From contig CANRGU010000014.1 in assembly GCA_947630255.1 (NCBI GenBank), positions 1-19,152 of the forward strand: a stretch of DNA of 19,152 bases, read 5' to 3'. Positions 1 to 8,653 of this stretch are shown here, one piece after another; the stretch's first letter is position 1; every line of letters starts with the position of its first letter. The position numbers and the translations under genes are program-made. A model generated the notes under the pieces. It saw nothing but the letters and a program-made list of their open reading frames with translations. It did no database searches and was not told the origin of the DNA. The DNA is from an uncultured Clostridia bacterium. GTDB lineage: Bacteria; Bacillota; Clostridia; TANB77; CAG-508.

Positions 1-13
1 AATTTTTGCTTTC

Positions 14-35
14 GGGTTCCTATTTTAGGACACCC
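14..35. terminator. Bulged hairpin downstream of fbp
   Basis: GGGT-TCCTA pairs with TAGGA-C-ACCC around a TTT loop, giving a 9-bp stem with one bulged C. On the plus strand it is followed by TCTTTT, and on the minus strand by GAAAGC and a short A run, so it looks more like a terminator for a plus-strand gene lying beyond the left edge. It may still stop fbp transcripts. Function is inferred from shape only. Confidence 0.3.
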
Positions 36-84
36 TCTTTTATATAAATATTTACTAAATCTAGTCCGCCTAAAAAAGAAAATT

Positions 85-2052
85 TTAAATTTCTTGTTTT
101 ATTTTTCCTTCTCTATATGCTTTTAGTAATAGTTTTAAATCATCTATTTCTTCTTGTATTTCTTTTCCTATGTCTGTGTCTGCAACACTTTTTCTTTCTG
201 TTTCTTTTTCGTTTACCATTATATCGTATTTTATATCTATTCCTTCTTTTATAGCCTCTGCTTTAGAGTCGAATGGCTCGTTTGCTGCAAGTATTAGTCC
301 ATATGAATTGTATGTTAATGTGTATCCTGCCCTTCCTGTTTGTGATCTATAACTTTTTGCAAATCCTCCATCTATTACAAGTAGTTTACCATTTGCTCTT
401 ATTGGGCTTTCTCCATCTTTTTCTTTGACTGGGATGTGTCCATTTATTATGTGTGAATTTTTTTCTTCTATTCCAAATTCTTTTAAAACGCGATTACATA
501 CCTCTTCGTTTTCTATTACTGTGAAGTATGGATTTTTCTTTTCTTTATGAGTTTCTTTGTCTTCTACAAAGTATCTTTCGAATGTTGCAGCTTTTTCTTT
601 ACCAAATAAAGGTGATTTTGGTCCGCACCACAAGTACCACATTAAATCGTTTATATCTACATTTTTATCTGGTTGATCTTTTTCAATATATGCCTTTCTT
701 ATAGCTTTATCTAAATAATCTAGATATTCCTTACCATATAAAGTTTTTCCTAATATATCTATTTTTGCAAATTCACCATTTTCCTCCATTGGTATACATC
801 CATGGAATAATAAATTAGAGTTAAAACATCTATATATTGAAGCTTTTGAATAAATAAAGCCTATATGTTTATTTAATGTTTCACTATTTTTAAATGATTC
901 CTCTAATCTTGATATTATTTCTTCTTCTTCTTTTGTTAACTTATATGGGTCTTTTGGGTCTATTGTTGGGAAGTTTTTATCTATTAATGGATATACTTTT
1001 CCATCGATTTTTACTGTTCCTTTTTTATAGTCTATTTTGTCTAATAGCAATCTTCCATTCATTTTATATTCTGGATGACGCATTATTATTTGACCTTCTA
1101 ACTTAAATTGTATAATTGATATTGCCTTGTGTATTTTAGCTATAGATACTTCGTCGCTTCCTATATATTTGTTATAGTCAAATATTTTTGGCATGAATTT
1201 TTCACAGTCGTCATCTTTATATGTATTTAGTGCAAATGTTGTAAGTGGTCTTATGTTTATTCCATATCCATCTTCTAGAGTATCTATGTTGTCATATCTA
1301 CTGCATATTCTAATTACATTTGCTATACATGCTTTGTTACCACATGCTGCTCCCATCCATAAAATGTCATGATTGCCAAGTTCAATGTCTAAACTGTGAA
1401 ATTTTATTAATGTATCCATTACAAGTTTAGCATTTGGTCCACGGTCAAATATATCTCCTAATACATGAAGATGATCTATTGCCATTCTTTTTATTAAGTC
1501 TGATATTGCAACTATAAATTCGTCTGCCCTGTCTAATTCTATTATTGACTGTATTATTTGTTTATAGTAAGTTTCTTTATCTGGTCCACAACCTTGTAAA
1601 TGTAATAATTCATCTATTATATAGTCAAAACCTTTTGGCATTGCTTTTCTTACTTTTGATCTTGTATATTTTGAGCTCACTTCTTTTGCAACTTCTATTA
1701 GCCTATATAATGTTATACTGTACCAGTCATTTAAATCTGTTACCTCTTTTTTTACAAGTGCTAGTTTTTCTTCTGGATAATATATTAATGTTGCAAGTGC
1801 ACTTCTTTCACGTTCTGTAATTTGATGGCTAAATATGTTTTCAATTTTACTTTTGATAATACCTGATCCATTATTTAAGATGTGTGAAAATGATCCATAT
1901 TCTCCATGTATGTCACTTAAAAACAATTCTGTTCCTTTAGGCAAATTTAATATCGCCTGCAAATTTATTATTTCTTCTGATACCTGTCCAATGTTAGTAT
2001 ATTGTTTGCTTAGCAATTTTAAATGTCTTTTAATACTTATATTATCTTCCAT
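85..2052 (-). CDS. fbp: Fructose-1,6-bisphosphatase, class III
   Basis: This cytosolic gluconeogenic enzyme hydrolyses fructose 1,6-bisphosphate to fructose 6-phosphate and phosphate. The protein has the Firmicutes class III architecture at the usual length (655 residues from the chosen start). It contains a metallophosphatase core with SDIHGEY (about residues 46-52), then GDIFDRGP and GNHDILWMGA, which supply metal-binding Asp, His and Asn. A second half carries NGHIPVKEKDGESP and the conserved DGGFAKSYR stretch. I chose ATG 2052 because GAGG lies 6 bases upstream. The longer reading from a GTG at 2064 would put the start codon inside that ribosome binding site. It is the last gene of the run that begins at the glycosyltransferase, 35 bases after the frameshift-corrected end of rimO. 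No in-frame CGG is present; one CGC (in Asn-Arg-Val) is used as arginine. Confidence 0.95.
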   Translation of the reverse strand: MEDNISIKRHLKLLSKQYTNIGQVSEEIINLQAILNLPKGTELFLSDIHGEYGSFSHILNNGSGIIKSKIENIFSHQITERERSALATLIYYPEEKLALVKKEVTDLNDWYSITLYRLIEVAKEVSSKYTRSKVRKAMPKGFDYIIDELLHLQGCGPDKETYYKQIIQSIIELDRADEFIVAISDLIKRMAIDHLHVLGDIFDRGPNAKLVMDTLIKFHSLDIELGNHDILWMGAACGNKACIANVIRICSRYDNIDTLEDGYGINIRPLTTFALNTYKDDDCEKFMPKIFDYNKYIGSDEVSIAKIHKAISIIQFKLEGQIIMRHPEYKMNGRLLLDKIDYKKGTVKIDGKVYPLIDKNFPTIDPKDPYKLTKEEEEIISRLEESFKNSETLNKHIGFIYSKASIYRCFNSNLLFHGCIPMEENGEFAKIDILGKTLYGKEYLDYLDKAIRKAYIEKDQPDKNVDINDLMWYLWCGPKSPLFGKEKAATFERYFVEDKETHKEKKNPYFTVIENEEVCNRVLKEFGIEEKNSHIINGHIPVKEKDGESPIRANGKLLVIDGGFAKSYRSQTGRAGYTLTYNSYGLILAANEPFDSKAEAIKEGIDIKYDIMVNEKETERKSVADTDIGKEIQEEIDDLKLLLKAYREGKIKQEI

Positions 2053-2087
2053 TTTATACCTCACTTAAAACATATACTTAATTTTTA

Positions 2088-3402
2088 TTAATCACATATT
2101 TCTGCGATTAAATCATAATCTTGCATGCCGCGTTATTTTGCATTTTACAAATGTACCAAGTACATTTTCTTTTGTGTTTTTTATTATTACACTACCATCT
2201 GTTTCTGGTATATCCATGTATGTTCTTCCTATATAGAATTTTTTGTCAAATGTTATATCTTCTATTAATATATTATAAGTCTTATTTATACAATATTCAA
2301 GGTTTTTATTTGAAACTTGTTTTGCTATGCTCATTATTTGATTATATCTTTTCTTTTTTGTATTATGATGTATTTGATTTTTTAACCTTGCTGCTGGAGT
2401 TCCATCTTCTTTTGAATATGTAAAAACTCCAAGTTTTCCAAAATATCCTTTTTTTACAAAGTTATATAATTTATTAAAATCTTCTTCTGTTTCTCCAGGG
2501 AATCCTACGATTAGTGAAGTTCGTAATATTACATCTGGAATTTTCTTTTTTATTTTTATAATTAAATCTTCTATTTGCTTACCTGTACTTCTTCTGTTCA
2601 TTCTTTTTAATACGCTATCTGATATATGTTGCACTGGTATATCAAAATAATTACATATTTTATCATTTTGTTTTACAGTATCAATTAATTCATCTGTTAT
2701 AGCTTCTGGATAGGCATATAAAAATCTAATCCATTCAAATCCATCTATTTTGCATAGCTCTTTTAATAAATCACTTAGCATTGATTTACCATATAAATCT
2801 TCTCCATATCTAGTTGTATCTTGTGCAATGACTATTAGTTCTTTTATACCCATTTTGCTTAATTTTTTTGCCTCTTCCAAAATATCTTCCATTGGTCTTG
2901 ATACATAAGGACCTCTAATATATGGTATGGCACAATATGTACATCTATTACTACATCCTTCTGCAATTTTTAAATAGGCTGTTTTATCTCCTGTACTAAT
3001 TACTCTGTTCATATATTCTAATTCGTTGCAAACATTATTATTTAGGTCAGTATTTATTAGCTTACAAATCTTTTCCCAAAAATGTGCGTATTCGTCTATT
3101 GATATAAATAAATCTACTTCTGGAAGGGCTTTTTTTAATTCTTTGTAATATCTTTGTACTAAGCATCCCATAACTATTAAATATCTGCATTTGCCTGTTT
3201 TCTTGTATTCTGCCATTTCTAATATAGTATTAATTGCTTCTTCCTTTGCAGATTCTATAAATCCACATGTATTTACTACTATTATTTCTGATTTTTCTAC
3301 ATTATTAATTATTTCAAAATTATTGTTTTTGAATAATCCTATTGCCATTTCTGTATCTACTAAATTTTTAGAACAACCTAATGATACAAATCCTACTTTC
3401 AT
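2088..3402 (-). CDS. rimO: Ribosomal protein S12 methylthiotransferase RimO (needs +1 frameshift)
   Basis: RimO is a radical-SAM enzyme that adds a methylthio group to an aspartate of ribosomal protein S12. The N-terminal UPF0004 domain begins KVGFVSLGCSKNLVDTE. The radical-SAM cluster motif is CSNRCTYC, followed by AIPYIRGPYVSRP. A TRAM domain ends the protein. In the zero frame the ORF stops at 2113 with the unnatural tail RHARL. A +1 shift at the CGG codon (residue 425, 2128-2130) gives instead G-MQDYDLIAEICD and a TAA at 2088, matching the YDL(I/V)xE ending usual in this family. The shifted protein is 437 residues. An AGAGGTGA ribosome binding site precedes ATG 3402. The gene follows the RNase G-like gene after a 33-bp palindrome and precedes fbp by 35 bases. 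Confidence 0.93.
2128..2130 (-). other. CGG +1 frameshift site in rimO
   Basis: In-frame codons read ATA ACG CGG CAT, and the zero frame stops five codons after CGG. Skipping the C gives ACG then GGC (Gly) and the family-like C-terminus. The codon before the shift is ACG; the four-base unit is CGGC. Confidence 0.8.
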
Positions 3403-3426
3403 TTTTACTTTTTCACCTCTGTCTTA

Positions 3427-3467
3427 AATTTGGCAAAAAAGGGGTCTGTCCCCTTTTTTGCCAAATT
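3427..3467. repeat. Palindromic repeat, copy 1
   Basis: An 18-bp perfect inverted repeat surrounds the loop TCTGT. Its inner arm TGGCAAAAAAGGGG is identical to copy 2 at 11760-11792, so 33 bp are shared exactly. It starts two bases after the stop codon of the RNase G-like gene and ends before the rimO ribosome binding site. It has the form of a small REP-like or MITE-like palindrome. It could also act as a transcript-end hairpin, though no T-run follows the stem. Confidence 0.85.
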
Positions 3468-3468
3468 A

Positions 3469-4668
3469 TTAAAAATCTTCATTGTTACACATATTTTTTC
3501 TTGTCATTTCTAATAAATTTAATTTTGTAAATCCTAATATTTGGGATTTTGTTCTATCTGTTTTTAATTCTTGTGCTAATAGCTCAATAATTTTATTTTT
3601 GTTTTCATCTTCATGCATGTCTATATAGTCTATTATTATTATACCGCCAATGTCTCTTAGTCTTAATTGTTTTGCTATTTCAATTGTTGCTTCTTTATTT
3701 ACTTTAAAAACAGTCTGTTCAAGATTTTTATTTCCTGTATATTTTCCTGTGTTTACGTCAATTGCCGTTAATGCTTCTGTTTTATCTATTGTTATAAATC
3801 CTCCGCATCTAAGCCAGATTTTTCTATTTTCTAACTTTTGTAATTGTTCTTCTAATGAATACATGTTTAAAAGATTTTCATTTTCTTTTAATTCTAACTT
3901 TATATCTTCTAACATATTCATACTTTTTAATATTTCACTTACATCTTTATATGTTTTTGCATCATTAACTATTACTTTATTCAAATTTCTATCTATTACA
4001 TCAATTAAAGTTCTTCTAAGTAATGCTTTATTATCATATATTAATTTTGGTCCACTTAATTTATACTCTTCAAATTCTTTTTTAATGTTTTTCCATTTTT
4101 TAATTAGTTCTTCTAAATCTTTTTTTATAGTTTCTTTATCTATACCTATGCTTGAAGTTCTTACTATTGCACCTGTTCCATCTGGTATTATTTCTTCAAC
4201 TATTGTTTTCAATCTTTCTTTTTCTTTTTCATCTTCTATTTTTTGTGATACAGTTACAAAGTTACTGTTAGGCATAAAAACTGTAAATCTTCCAGGTAGA
4301 TTAATATGTGTTGAAACTCTTGCTCCTTTTTTTTCTGTTCCATCCCTTTTAACTTGTACTAATATTTTCATATCTTGTTTTACTATTTCGTTTATTTTGC
4401 AATCTGGAAGTTTATATTCTTCATCTTCTTTTGCCTCATCTTGTTTTGGCAATAAATCTTTTAAACGTATAAATGTATTTCTTTTATCTCCTATGTCTAT
4501 AAATGCAGACTGCATACCTGCAAGAACATTTTCAACTTTTCCACAATAAATATTTCCTTCTAGCCTTTGTCTATTATAATGTTCTTCGTGTTTTTCTATT
4601 AATATTCCATTTTCTACTAACATGATGCTCTTTTTATTTGGTTCTTTGTTTATTATAATTTCTAGCAT
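3469..4668 (-). CDS. rng: Ribonuclease E/G family protein, lacking the C-terminal zinc-link region
   Basis: This endoribonuclease family acts in rRNA maturation and mRNA decay. The N-terminal S1-like domain contains GNIYCGKVENVLAGMQSAFID (about 38-58). The catalytic DNase I-like domain contains AIDVNTG with D304 and IIIDYIDM with D347, matching the two metal-binding aspartates of RNase E/G. The protein ends at residue 399, just after EMTRKN, where relatives usually continue through a CxxC zinc-link and a small C-terminal domain. No continuation in any frame is visible before the palindrome two bases downstream. ATG 4668 follows GGGAG at 6 bases. The gene lies 17 bases after pth, in the same run. 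Nuclease fold and active site appear intact; tetramer formation, which uses the zinc-link in E. coli RNase E, is doubtful. Confidence 0.88.
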   Translation of the reverse strand: MLEIIINKEPNKKSIMLVENGILIEKHEEHYNRQRLEGNIYCGKVENVLAGMQSAFIDIGDKRNTFIRLKDLLPKQDEAKEDEEYKLPDCKINEIVKQDMKILVQVKRDGTEKKGARVSTHINLPGRFTVFMPNSNFVTVSQKIEDEKEKERLKTIVEEIIPDGTGAIVRTSSIGIDKETIKKDLEELIKKWKNIKKEFEEYKLSGPKLIYDNKALLRRTLIDVIDRNLNKVIVNDAKTYKDVSEILKSMNMLEDIKLELKENENLLNMYSLEEQLQKLENRKIWLRCGGFITIDKTEALTAIDVNTGKYTGNKNLEQTVFKVNKEATIEIAKQLRLRDIGGIIIIDYIDMHEDENKNKIIELLAQELKTDRTKSQILGFTKLNLLEMTRKNMCNNEDF

Positions 4669-4685
4669 TAATATCTCCCTTGCCT

Positions 4686-5243
4686 TTAATTAAATTTATT
4701 CATTGCTTTATCAATTCCATTTTCTAGAATTTCTAATATGCTATCTTTTGCTTTTTTTATGCTATTATCTAGTATTTCTCTTTCTCTTCTTGGAATTTGT
4801 TCTAACACATAATTTATAATATCGTCTTTATATTTTGGCGCCCCTATTCCAACTCGTATTCTTATAAATTCTTCAGTATTTAAATTTTCTACAACAGATT
4901 TCATACCATTGTGTGTTCCTGCGCTTCCTTTTGCTTTTAGTCTTATTGTTCCTTGATTTAAATCCATATCATCATAAGTAACTATTATATTTTTGTTAGA
5001 TATTTTATAAAATTTTTTAAATTTTGCAATACTTTCTCCACTTGCATTCATAAAGGTTTGTGGTTTTACAAGTATTACTTTTTTTCCTTTTATTTCTCCC
5101 ATGCCATAAAAAGCATCAAATTTTGACTTTGACACTTTTATACTACACTCTTTTGATAATTCATTTATTACGTCAAATCCCATATTGTGTCTGGTGTTTG
5201 AATATTGTGGTTCAGGATTTCCAAGTCCTACTATTAAATACAT
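4686..5243 (-). CDS. pth: Peptidyl-tRNA hydrolase
   Basis: Pth cleaves peptidyl-tRNAs released from stalled ribosomes and recycles the tRNA. The protein begins MYLIVGLGNPEPQYSNTRHN, with N9 and the catalytic base H19. N66 (in TFMNASG), D91 (in YDDMDL) and N112 (in HNGMKS) match the other active-site positions. Length is 185 residues, normal for the family. I chose ATG 5243, not an upstream start at 5297, because the family begins at MYLIVGLGN. AAGGAG lies 7 bases before this ATG, within the last codons of the upstream glycosyltransferase. Only one base separates the two genes, so they are probably translationally coupled. If ribosomes stall often at CGG codons in this organism, Pth would be one of the enzymes dealing with the products; that link is inference. 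Confidence 0.96.
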   Translation of the reverse strand: MYLIVGLGNPEPQYSNTRHNMGFDVINELSKECSIKVSKSKFDAFYGMGEIKGKKVILVKPQTFMNASGESIAKFKKFYKISNKNIIVTYDDMDLNQGTIRLKAKGSAGTHNGMKSVVENLNTEEFIRIRVGIGAPKYKDDIINYVLEQIPRREREILDNSIKKAKDSILEILENGIDKAMNKFN

Positions 5244-5244
5244 A

Positions 5245-6117
5245 TTAAAACTCCTTAAATTTATAATCTCTTTTAGGTAGTGCAGGTGAAAGATCATTAT
5301 TTTGTAAGGATTTTAATACTGCATTTATTCTTAAAGGCAGGCTCTCTGTTTCGTTATATATAAAGCTTAACAGATAAGGTTGCAATTTTTTAGGAACTGT
5401 TTCATATAAATCCATTAAATAATACAACATTTTATACATATCTTTACATCTTTTTATGTTAGGAGTTGCCATTATGCTACCTTCTCTATTACGATGATAA
5501 TTATATATTGGAAATTCTCCATATTTTAATTTTTTTGCCAATATAGTTGCTTTTATTGAATAAACCATGTCTTCGTAATACATATCTTCTATAAATGTTA
5601 TATTGTTATTGTATAAAAATTCTTTTCTCCACACTTTGCTTGCTACTGCAAAATGCATATCACAAAGAATTCTTGCTTCTCTTGTAGAGTTTTCCTTTGT
5701 TGGAATATGTGATTTATTATCTCCGCCAACATACTGTACTCCAAAATATATTAAGTCTACTTTTTCTTTTCCTATTGTCTTATCAATTTTTGCTAATGTT
5801 TCTTTTTCATATAAAGTATCATCTCCATCTAGATGAACTATATATTCACCATTTGCTTGTGCTATTGCTATATTTCTTGATCTTCCTAATCCTAAATTTT
5901 TGCCATTGTCTATTAATATAATTTTGTCACTATAATTTGCTTTGTATTCTTTTAATATACTCAAAGTTTTATCTTTAGATCCATCATTTACTAAAATAAT
6001 CTCATAATTATCATAGTTTTGTTCTAAAACGCTGTCTATAGCTGTTGATATATATTCTTCGATATTATATGCACATATTATTACACTAAATCTAGGTTTT
6101 TTATTATTCATTGGCAT
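5245..6117 (-). CDS. Family 2 glycosyltransferase
   Basis: This GT-A fold enzyme is likely to transfer a sugar from a nucleotide donor during synthesis of a cell-surface polysaccharide. The substrate cannot be told from sequence. The N-terminus SVIICAYNIEEYISTAIDS (11-29), the NDGSKD turn (44-49) and the acidic metal-binding HLDGDD (95-100) are classic GT2 elements. The C-terminal half (about 150-290) is the variable acceptor region. No membrane segment is evident, so it is probably cytosolic or peripheral. ATG 6117 lies 4 bases after GGAG; ATG 6111, two codons in, is an alternative. It is the first gene after a strong promoter, and its end overlaps the pth ribosome binding site. Confidence 0.88.
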   Translation of the reverse strand: MPMNNKKPRFSVIICAYNIEEYISTAIDSVLEQNYDNYEIILVNDGSKDKTLSILKEYKANYSDKIILIDNGKNLGLGRSRNIAIAQANGEYIVHLDGDDTLYEKETLAKIDKTIGKEKVDLIYFGVQYVGGDNKSHIPTKENSTREARILCDMHFAVASKVWRKEFLYNNNITFIEDMYYEDMVYSIKATILAKKLKYGEFPIYNYHRNREGSIMATPNIKRCKDMYKMLYYLMDLYETVPKKLQPYLLSFIYNETESLPLRINAVLKSLQNNDLSPALPKRDYKFKEF

Positions 6118-6147
6118 TTTTCTCCTTTTTTTAATAAAATATAATAA

Positions 6148-6176
6148 ATTATACCATAATCATTAATTTTTGACAA
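6148..6176 (-). promoter_or_regulatory. Sigma-A-type promoter of the glycosyltransferase-pth-rng-rimO-fbp run
   Basis: Read on the minus strand, TTGTCA (6176-6171) and TATAAT (6153-6148) are separated by 17 bases. This is one mismatch from the vegetative consensus. It lies 31 bases upstream of the start codon and just after the divIVA terminator. Confidence 0.8.
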
Positions 6177-6203
6177 TATTTTCTAATAAGAACATAATAA
6201 GCA

Positions 6204-6232
6204 TAAAAAAACTGCACAATTTAAAGTGCAGT
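6204..6232 (-). terminator. Rho-independent terminator after divIVA
   Basis: On the minus strand ACTGCAC pairs with GTGCAGT across an 8-base AT loop and is followed directly by seven T. It separates divIVA from the next promoter. Confidence 0.85.
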
Positions 6233-6244
6233 CTCTGTGATTTA

Positions 6245-6697
6245 TTAATCATCTCTATTTACGTCTTTTAATAATTCTAATTGAGAAATTAATAATGATT
6301 CCATTTTTGCCTTATATACATCAAATTCTTTCTTTAGTTCATCTAATTCTTTTTCTTTTAGCGTTATTTGTGCATTCAATTCTTCAATAGAATTTTTTGC
6401 TTGATATCCAGCATCTTTTATTATTTGTTCAGCTTGTTGCTTTGCTACAGTTGTTATATCATCTGCCGTTTTTTGTGCCATAACTAAGGTGTTTTGAAGT
6501 GTACTTTCTATATTTCTATATTTTATTACATCATTATCTAGTTCCGCTCTTTTTTCTTTTAATTCAGCATTTTCCTTATATAGCTTTTCGTATTCTGATG
6601 TTAACTCGTCTAGGAAATCGTCTACCTCATTTACATTATATCCATTCATCATTTGTTTTCCAAATCTTTTATTTTCTATATCTAATGGTGTTAACAT
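6245..6697 (-). CDS. divIVA: DivIVA-domain cell division / polarity protein
   Basis: DivIVA proteins bind negatively curved membrane at septa and poles and recruit other division or sporulation factors. The N-terminal membrane-binding domain is typical: LTPLDIENKRFGKQMMNGYN followed by VNEVDDFLDEL. The rest (about 30-150) is almost wholly predicted coiled coil rich in Glu, Lys, Leu and Ala, and the protein ends in a short acidic tail. Length (150 residues) fits the family. ATG 6697 has AAGGAGG 7 bases upstream. The gene follows sepF after a 60-base gap holding a small hairpin, a usual neighbourhood in Clostridia, and is followed by a clear terminator. Confidence 0.93.
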   Translation of the reverse strand: MLTPLDIENKRFGKQMMNGYNVNEVDDFLDELTSEYEKLYKENAELKEKRAELDNDVIKYRNIESTLQNTLVMAQKTADDITTVAKQQAEQIIKDAGYQAKNSIEELNAQITLKEKELDELKKEFDVYKAKMESLLISQLELLKDVNRDD

Positions 6698-6720
6698 ATT
6701 ATATCCTCCTTATTACAAAA

Positions 6721-6738
6721 GGGCATATTCCCATGCCC
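6721..6738 (-). terminator. Small hairpin between sepF and divIVA
   Basis: GGGCAT pairs with ATGCCC across six bases, followed on the minus strand by TTTT. The U-run is short, so partial termination or mRNA processing between the two division genes is more likely than a full stop. Confidence 0.45.
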
Positions 6739-6757
6739 CTCTTTTATATTTATCCTA

Positions 6758-7249
6758 TTAGTTGTTTTTTAACCAAGAAACTGAAAGTTTGCTTTTTATT
6801 TCTTCTCTAGCTAAATCACTTGCTATTTCATAGTTTACTGGTGCTATTAAGAATATTGCATTTGATACTTTTTGAATGTGGCCATCTAAAGCATGAACTG
6901 CTCCGCTTATAAAATCAACTATTCTTCTTGCAATATCTTTGTTTACATACTCAAGATTTACAATTACTGATTTTTTTTCTTTTAAATAATTGCATATTTC
7001 TTCTGATTGTTCAAAAGTTGTTGGTTGCGTTATAACCATTCTGACTTGCTGTGTAGCAGGCATGTTAACAACTTTTCCTTTATTTATTCTGCCGAAAAAA
7101 CCTTTTTCTTCTGGTTCTTCTTCTTGCTCTGCCTCTTTATCATAATTATATGAATATACGTTTTCGCTTTCGTTTTCTACTACATCTTCATCATTATCTG
7201 ATTCGATTCCTAAAAAATCATATACTTTATTCATAATTGCTCCTGCCAT
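6758..7249 (-). CDS. sepF: Cell division protein SepF
   Basis: SepF anchors FtsZ filaments to the membrane and bundles them during septation. The N-terminus (MAGAIMNKVYDFLGIE) is the membrane-targeting helix, followed by an acidic linker (about 17-60). The C-terminal DUF552 domain starts near QVRMVITQP and contains VIVNLEYVNKDIARRIVDF, SGAVHALDGHIQKV and IFLIAPVNY, all conserved in the family. Two starts are possible: ATG 7249 (AGGAGG 10 bases upstream) and ATG 7234 (AGGAG 5 bases upstream). I kept the longer one. It has its own promoter. The yggS gene often found next to sepF in Clostridia is absent here; an HlyD-like gene lies directly upstream. Confidence 0.95.
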   Translation of the reverse strand: MAGAIMNKVYDFLGIESDNDEDVVENESENVYSYNYDKEAEQEEEPEEKGFFGRINKGKVVNMPATQQVRMVITQPTTFEQSEEICNYLKEKKSVIVNLEYVNKDIARRIVDFISGAVHALDGHIQKVSNAIFLIAPVNYEIASDLAREEIKSKLSVSWLKNN

Positions 7250-7296
7250 TTTATATAAACCTCCTAAAATTTCTCATTCGTATTTTTACTAGTATT

Positions 7297-7325
7297 AGTA
7301 TCTATCTTTTTTTATTTATTGTCAA
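7297..7325 (-). promoter_or_regulatory. Promoter of sepF-divIVA
   Basis: On the minus strand a perfect -35 TTGACA (7325-7320) is followed after 17 bases by GATACT (7302-7297), a 4/6 match to the -10 consensus. It is 47 bases upstream of the first sepF ATG. Confidence 0.65.
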
Positions 7326-7336
7326 TAGTTTTTACG

Positions 7337-7376
7337 TTTGTAATTTAATCTTAATCTTTCTGTAATATTTCTGTAA
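7337..7376. promoter_or_regulatory. Four 11-bp-phased repeats upstream of the sepF promoter
   Basis: Read on the plus strand, TTTGTAA, ATCTTAA, TCTGTAA and TCTGTAA end at 7343, 7354, 7365 and 7376, exactly 11 bases apart. They lie just upstream of the sepF -35 box. The spacing and the CTGTAAT-ATTT-CTGTAAC core resemble Pho-box type operators bound by PhoB/PhoP response regulators. The match is imperfect and the region is AT-rich. Confidence 0.3.
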
Positions 7377-7381
7377 CACTT

Positions 7382-8639
7382 TTATTCAATATTTGAATTT
7401 ACTAAAATTTCATCATATATTGAGATTTTCTTCATGTTTAGTATGTCATTTGTGCTATATCCTAGACTTTTTAAATAGCTATTGTCGTAACTTCCTATAA
7501 TACAATAATTGTCATTTTCTTTTAAAATTTGCACTAATATTTTATCTTGATAACCGGCTCTGTTTCTTACAACATAGCTTAATCCATTATCATATGTAAT
7601 TGCTGATTTTGGAACTTTTAATCCCTCATATCGCCACCAAATTACATCAAATGTTATTTTTCTATAATCTATTAATTTTTCTACACATTCCCCTATTTTA
7701 AACACAATTAATACAGATTTATCGTCTTGTTTTTGTATATATGATATTGTGGCACTAACTTCATCTTGTGTAGATAATCTTAATGTAACTCTTTGATTTA
7801 TAGTCGCTTCTTTTGCTATATCCGAATCAAGTATTGTAGTTATATAACATTCATAATTGTTTATAACTTTACCTTTCTCATTGCTTGTTGTAACTATTTG
7901 GCCTGTTTCTAAATTTAACCCTTCTAGCATAGCTTTATTTAAATTCTCAAAATTGTTTGGTGTTAAGGTATCTTCTAAATTATCAACTCTATATGACACA
8001 ACTCCAGATATTGGAGCAACTACATATTCTGAATTTTGTTTTAAACTATTTTGATAGTTTTCTCTTTCTTTTATTAGTCCGTTAATATATGAACCAGCTT
8101 GACTTAGCTCTCCTGATATTTTAGATTTTTTGGTTATATATGTATTTATATCTTTTTTATATTCAGATATTTCTTGAATATCATTTTTTGACTTAAGTCC
8201 ATCAATTTTGCTTTCTATTTGACTATCTATTGCTTTAACATCATTTGGAAGTATGTCAGTTTTTCCAAGCAATGCTTCTTGTATTTTGTTGTTTAATTCT
8301 TCTATTTTAGTATTTATTTCATCTTCATTACTAATTTGATATCTAAAAACTTGATCTCCTTTTGCTACTTTTTCTCCCTCTACTTTTATTCTTACAATTC
8401 CATTATTATAGTTTTTTCCTACTGCAACCTTTTCATCTCTTATTACATACCCGAACTGCACTTTCTTCATTATAAATTGTTCCATTTTCTATTACTACTA
8501 TATCTGTTGGAACAACTATTAAATTTACGAATTTATATATTATATATACAAATAATACTATGGCTATTATAGGCACTAATATTTTAGCTATATTCTTAAT
8601 TTTTTTGTTTTTTTCTTGTTTTTTCTTTTTTGTAGCCAT
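7382..8639 (-). CDS. HlyD-like membrane fusion protein (needs +1 frameshift)
   Basis: This is a single-pass membrane protein of the HlyD/efflux adaptor type. Its exact partner is unknown. Residues 1-16 are a lysine-rich cytoplasmic tail, and about 18-43 is the membrane anchor. A biotinyl-lipoyl-like domain follows (GYVIRDEKV, IVRIKVEGEKVAKGDQV), then a coiled coil (about residues 100-195 of the joined protein), then a C-terminal beta-rich region (LKVPKSAITYDNG). In the zero frame the first ORF ends after 68 residues, and a second ORF (7382-8485) carries the rest. A +1 shift at CGG codon 63 (8451-8453) joins Ala-Val to Gly-Tyr-Val-Ile-Arg-Asp-Glu, as expected for the family, giving 418 residues. 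ATG 8639 has AAAGGA upstream, 14 bases after the shifted miaA stop. CGA is used as arginine in WWRYEG. Confidence 0.87.
8451..8453 (-). other. CGG +1 frameshift site in the HlyD-like gene
   Basis: In-frame codons read GCA GTT CGG GTA, and TGA follows six codons after CGG. Skipping the C gives GTT then GGG (Gly) TAT GTA ATA. The four-base unit is CGGG. Without the shift only the membrane anchor would be made. Confidence 0.85.
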
Positions 8640-8653
8640 ATTTGTAATCCTTT

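Noticed and set aside
66..68. CGG triplet (minus strand) at 66-68 as a sixth frameshift site
   Set aside because: It lies after the fbp stop codon, outside any gene, and fbp already ends as the family does.
2053..2064. Longer fbp start at GTG 2064
   Set aside because: That GTG overlaps the GAGG ribosome binding site that serves ATG 2052.
3650..4549. Long plus-strand open frame opposite the RNase G-like gene
   Set aside because: It is the antisense of a clear gene, is low-complexity (Ser, Phe, Leu-rich) and matches no family; other plus-strand open frames are the same kind of shadow.
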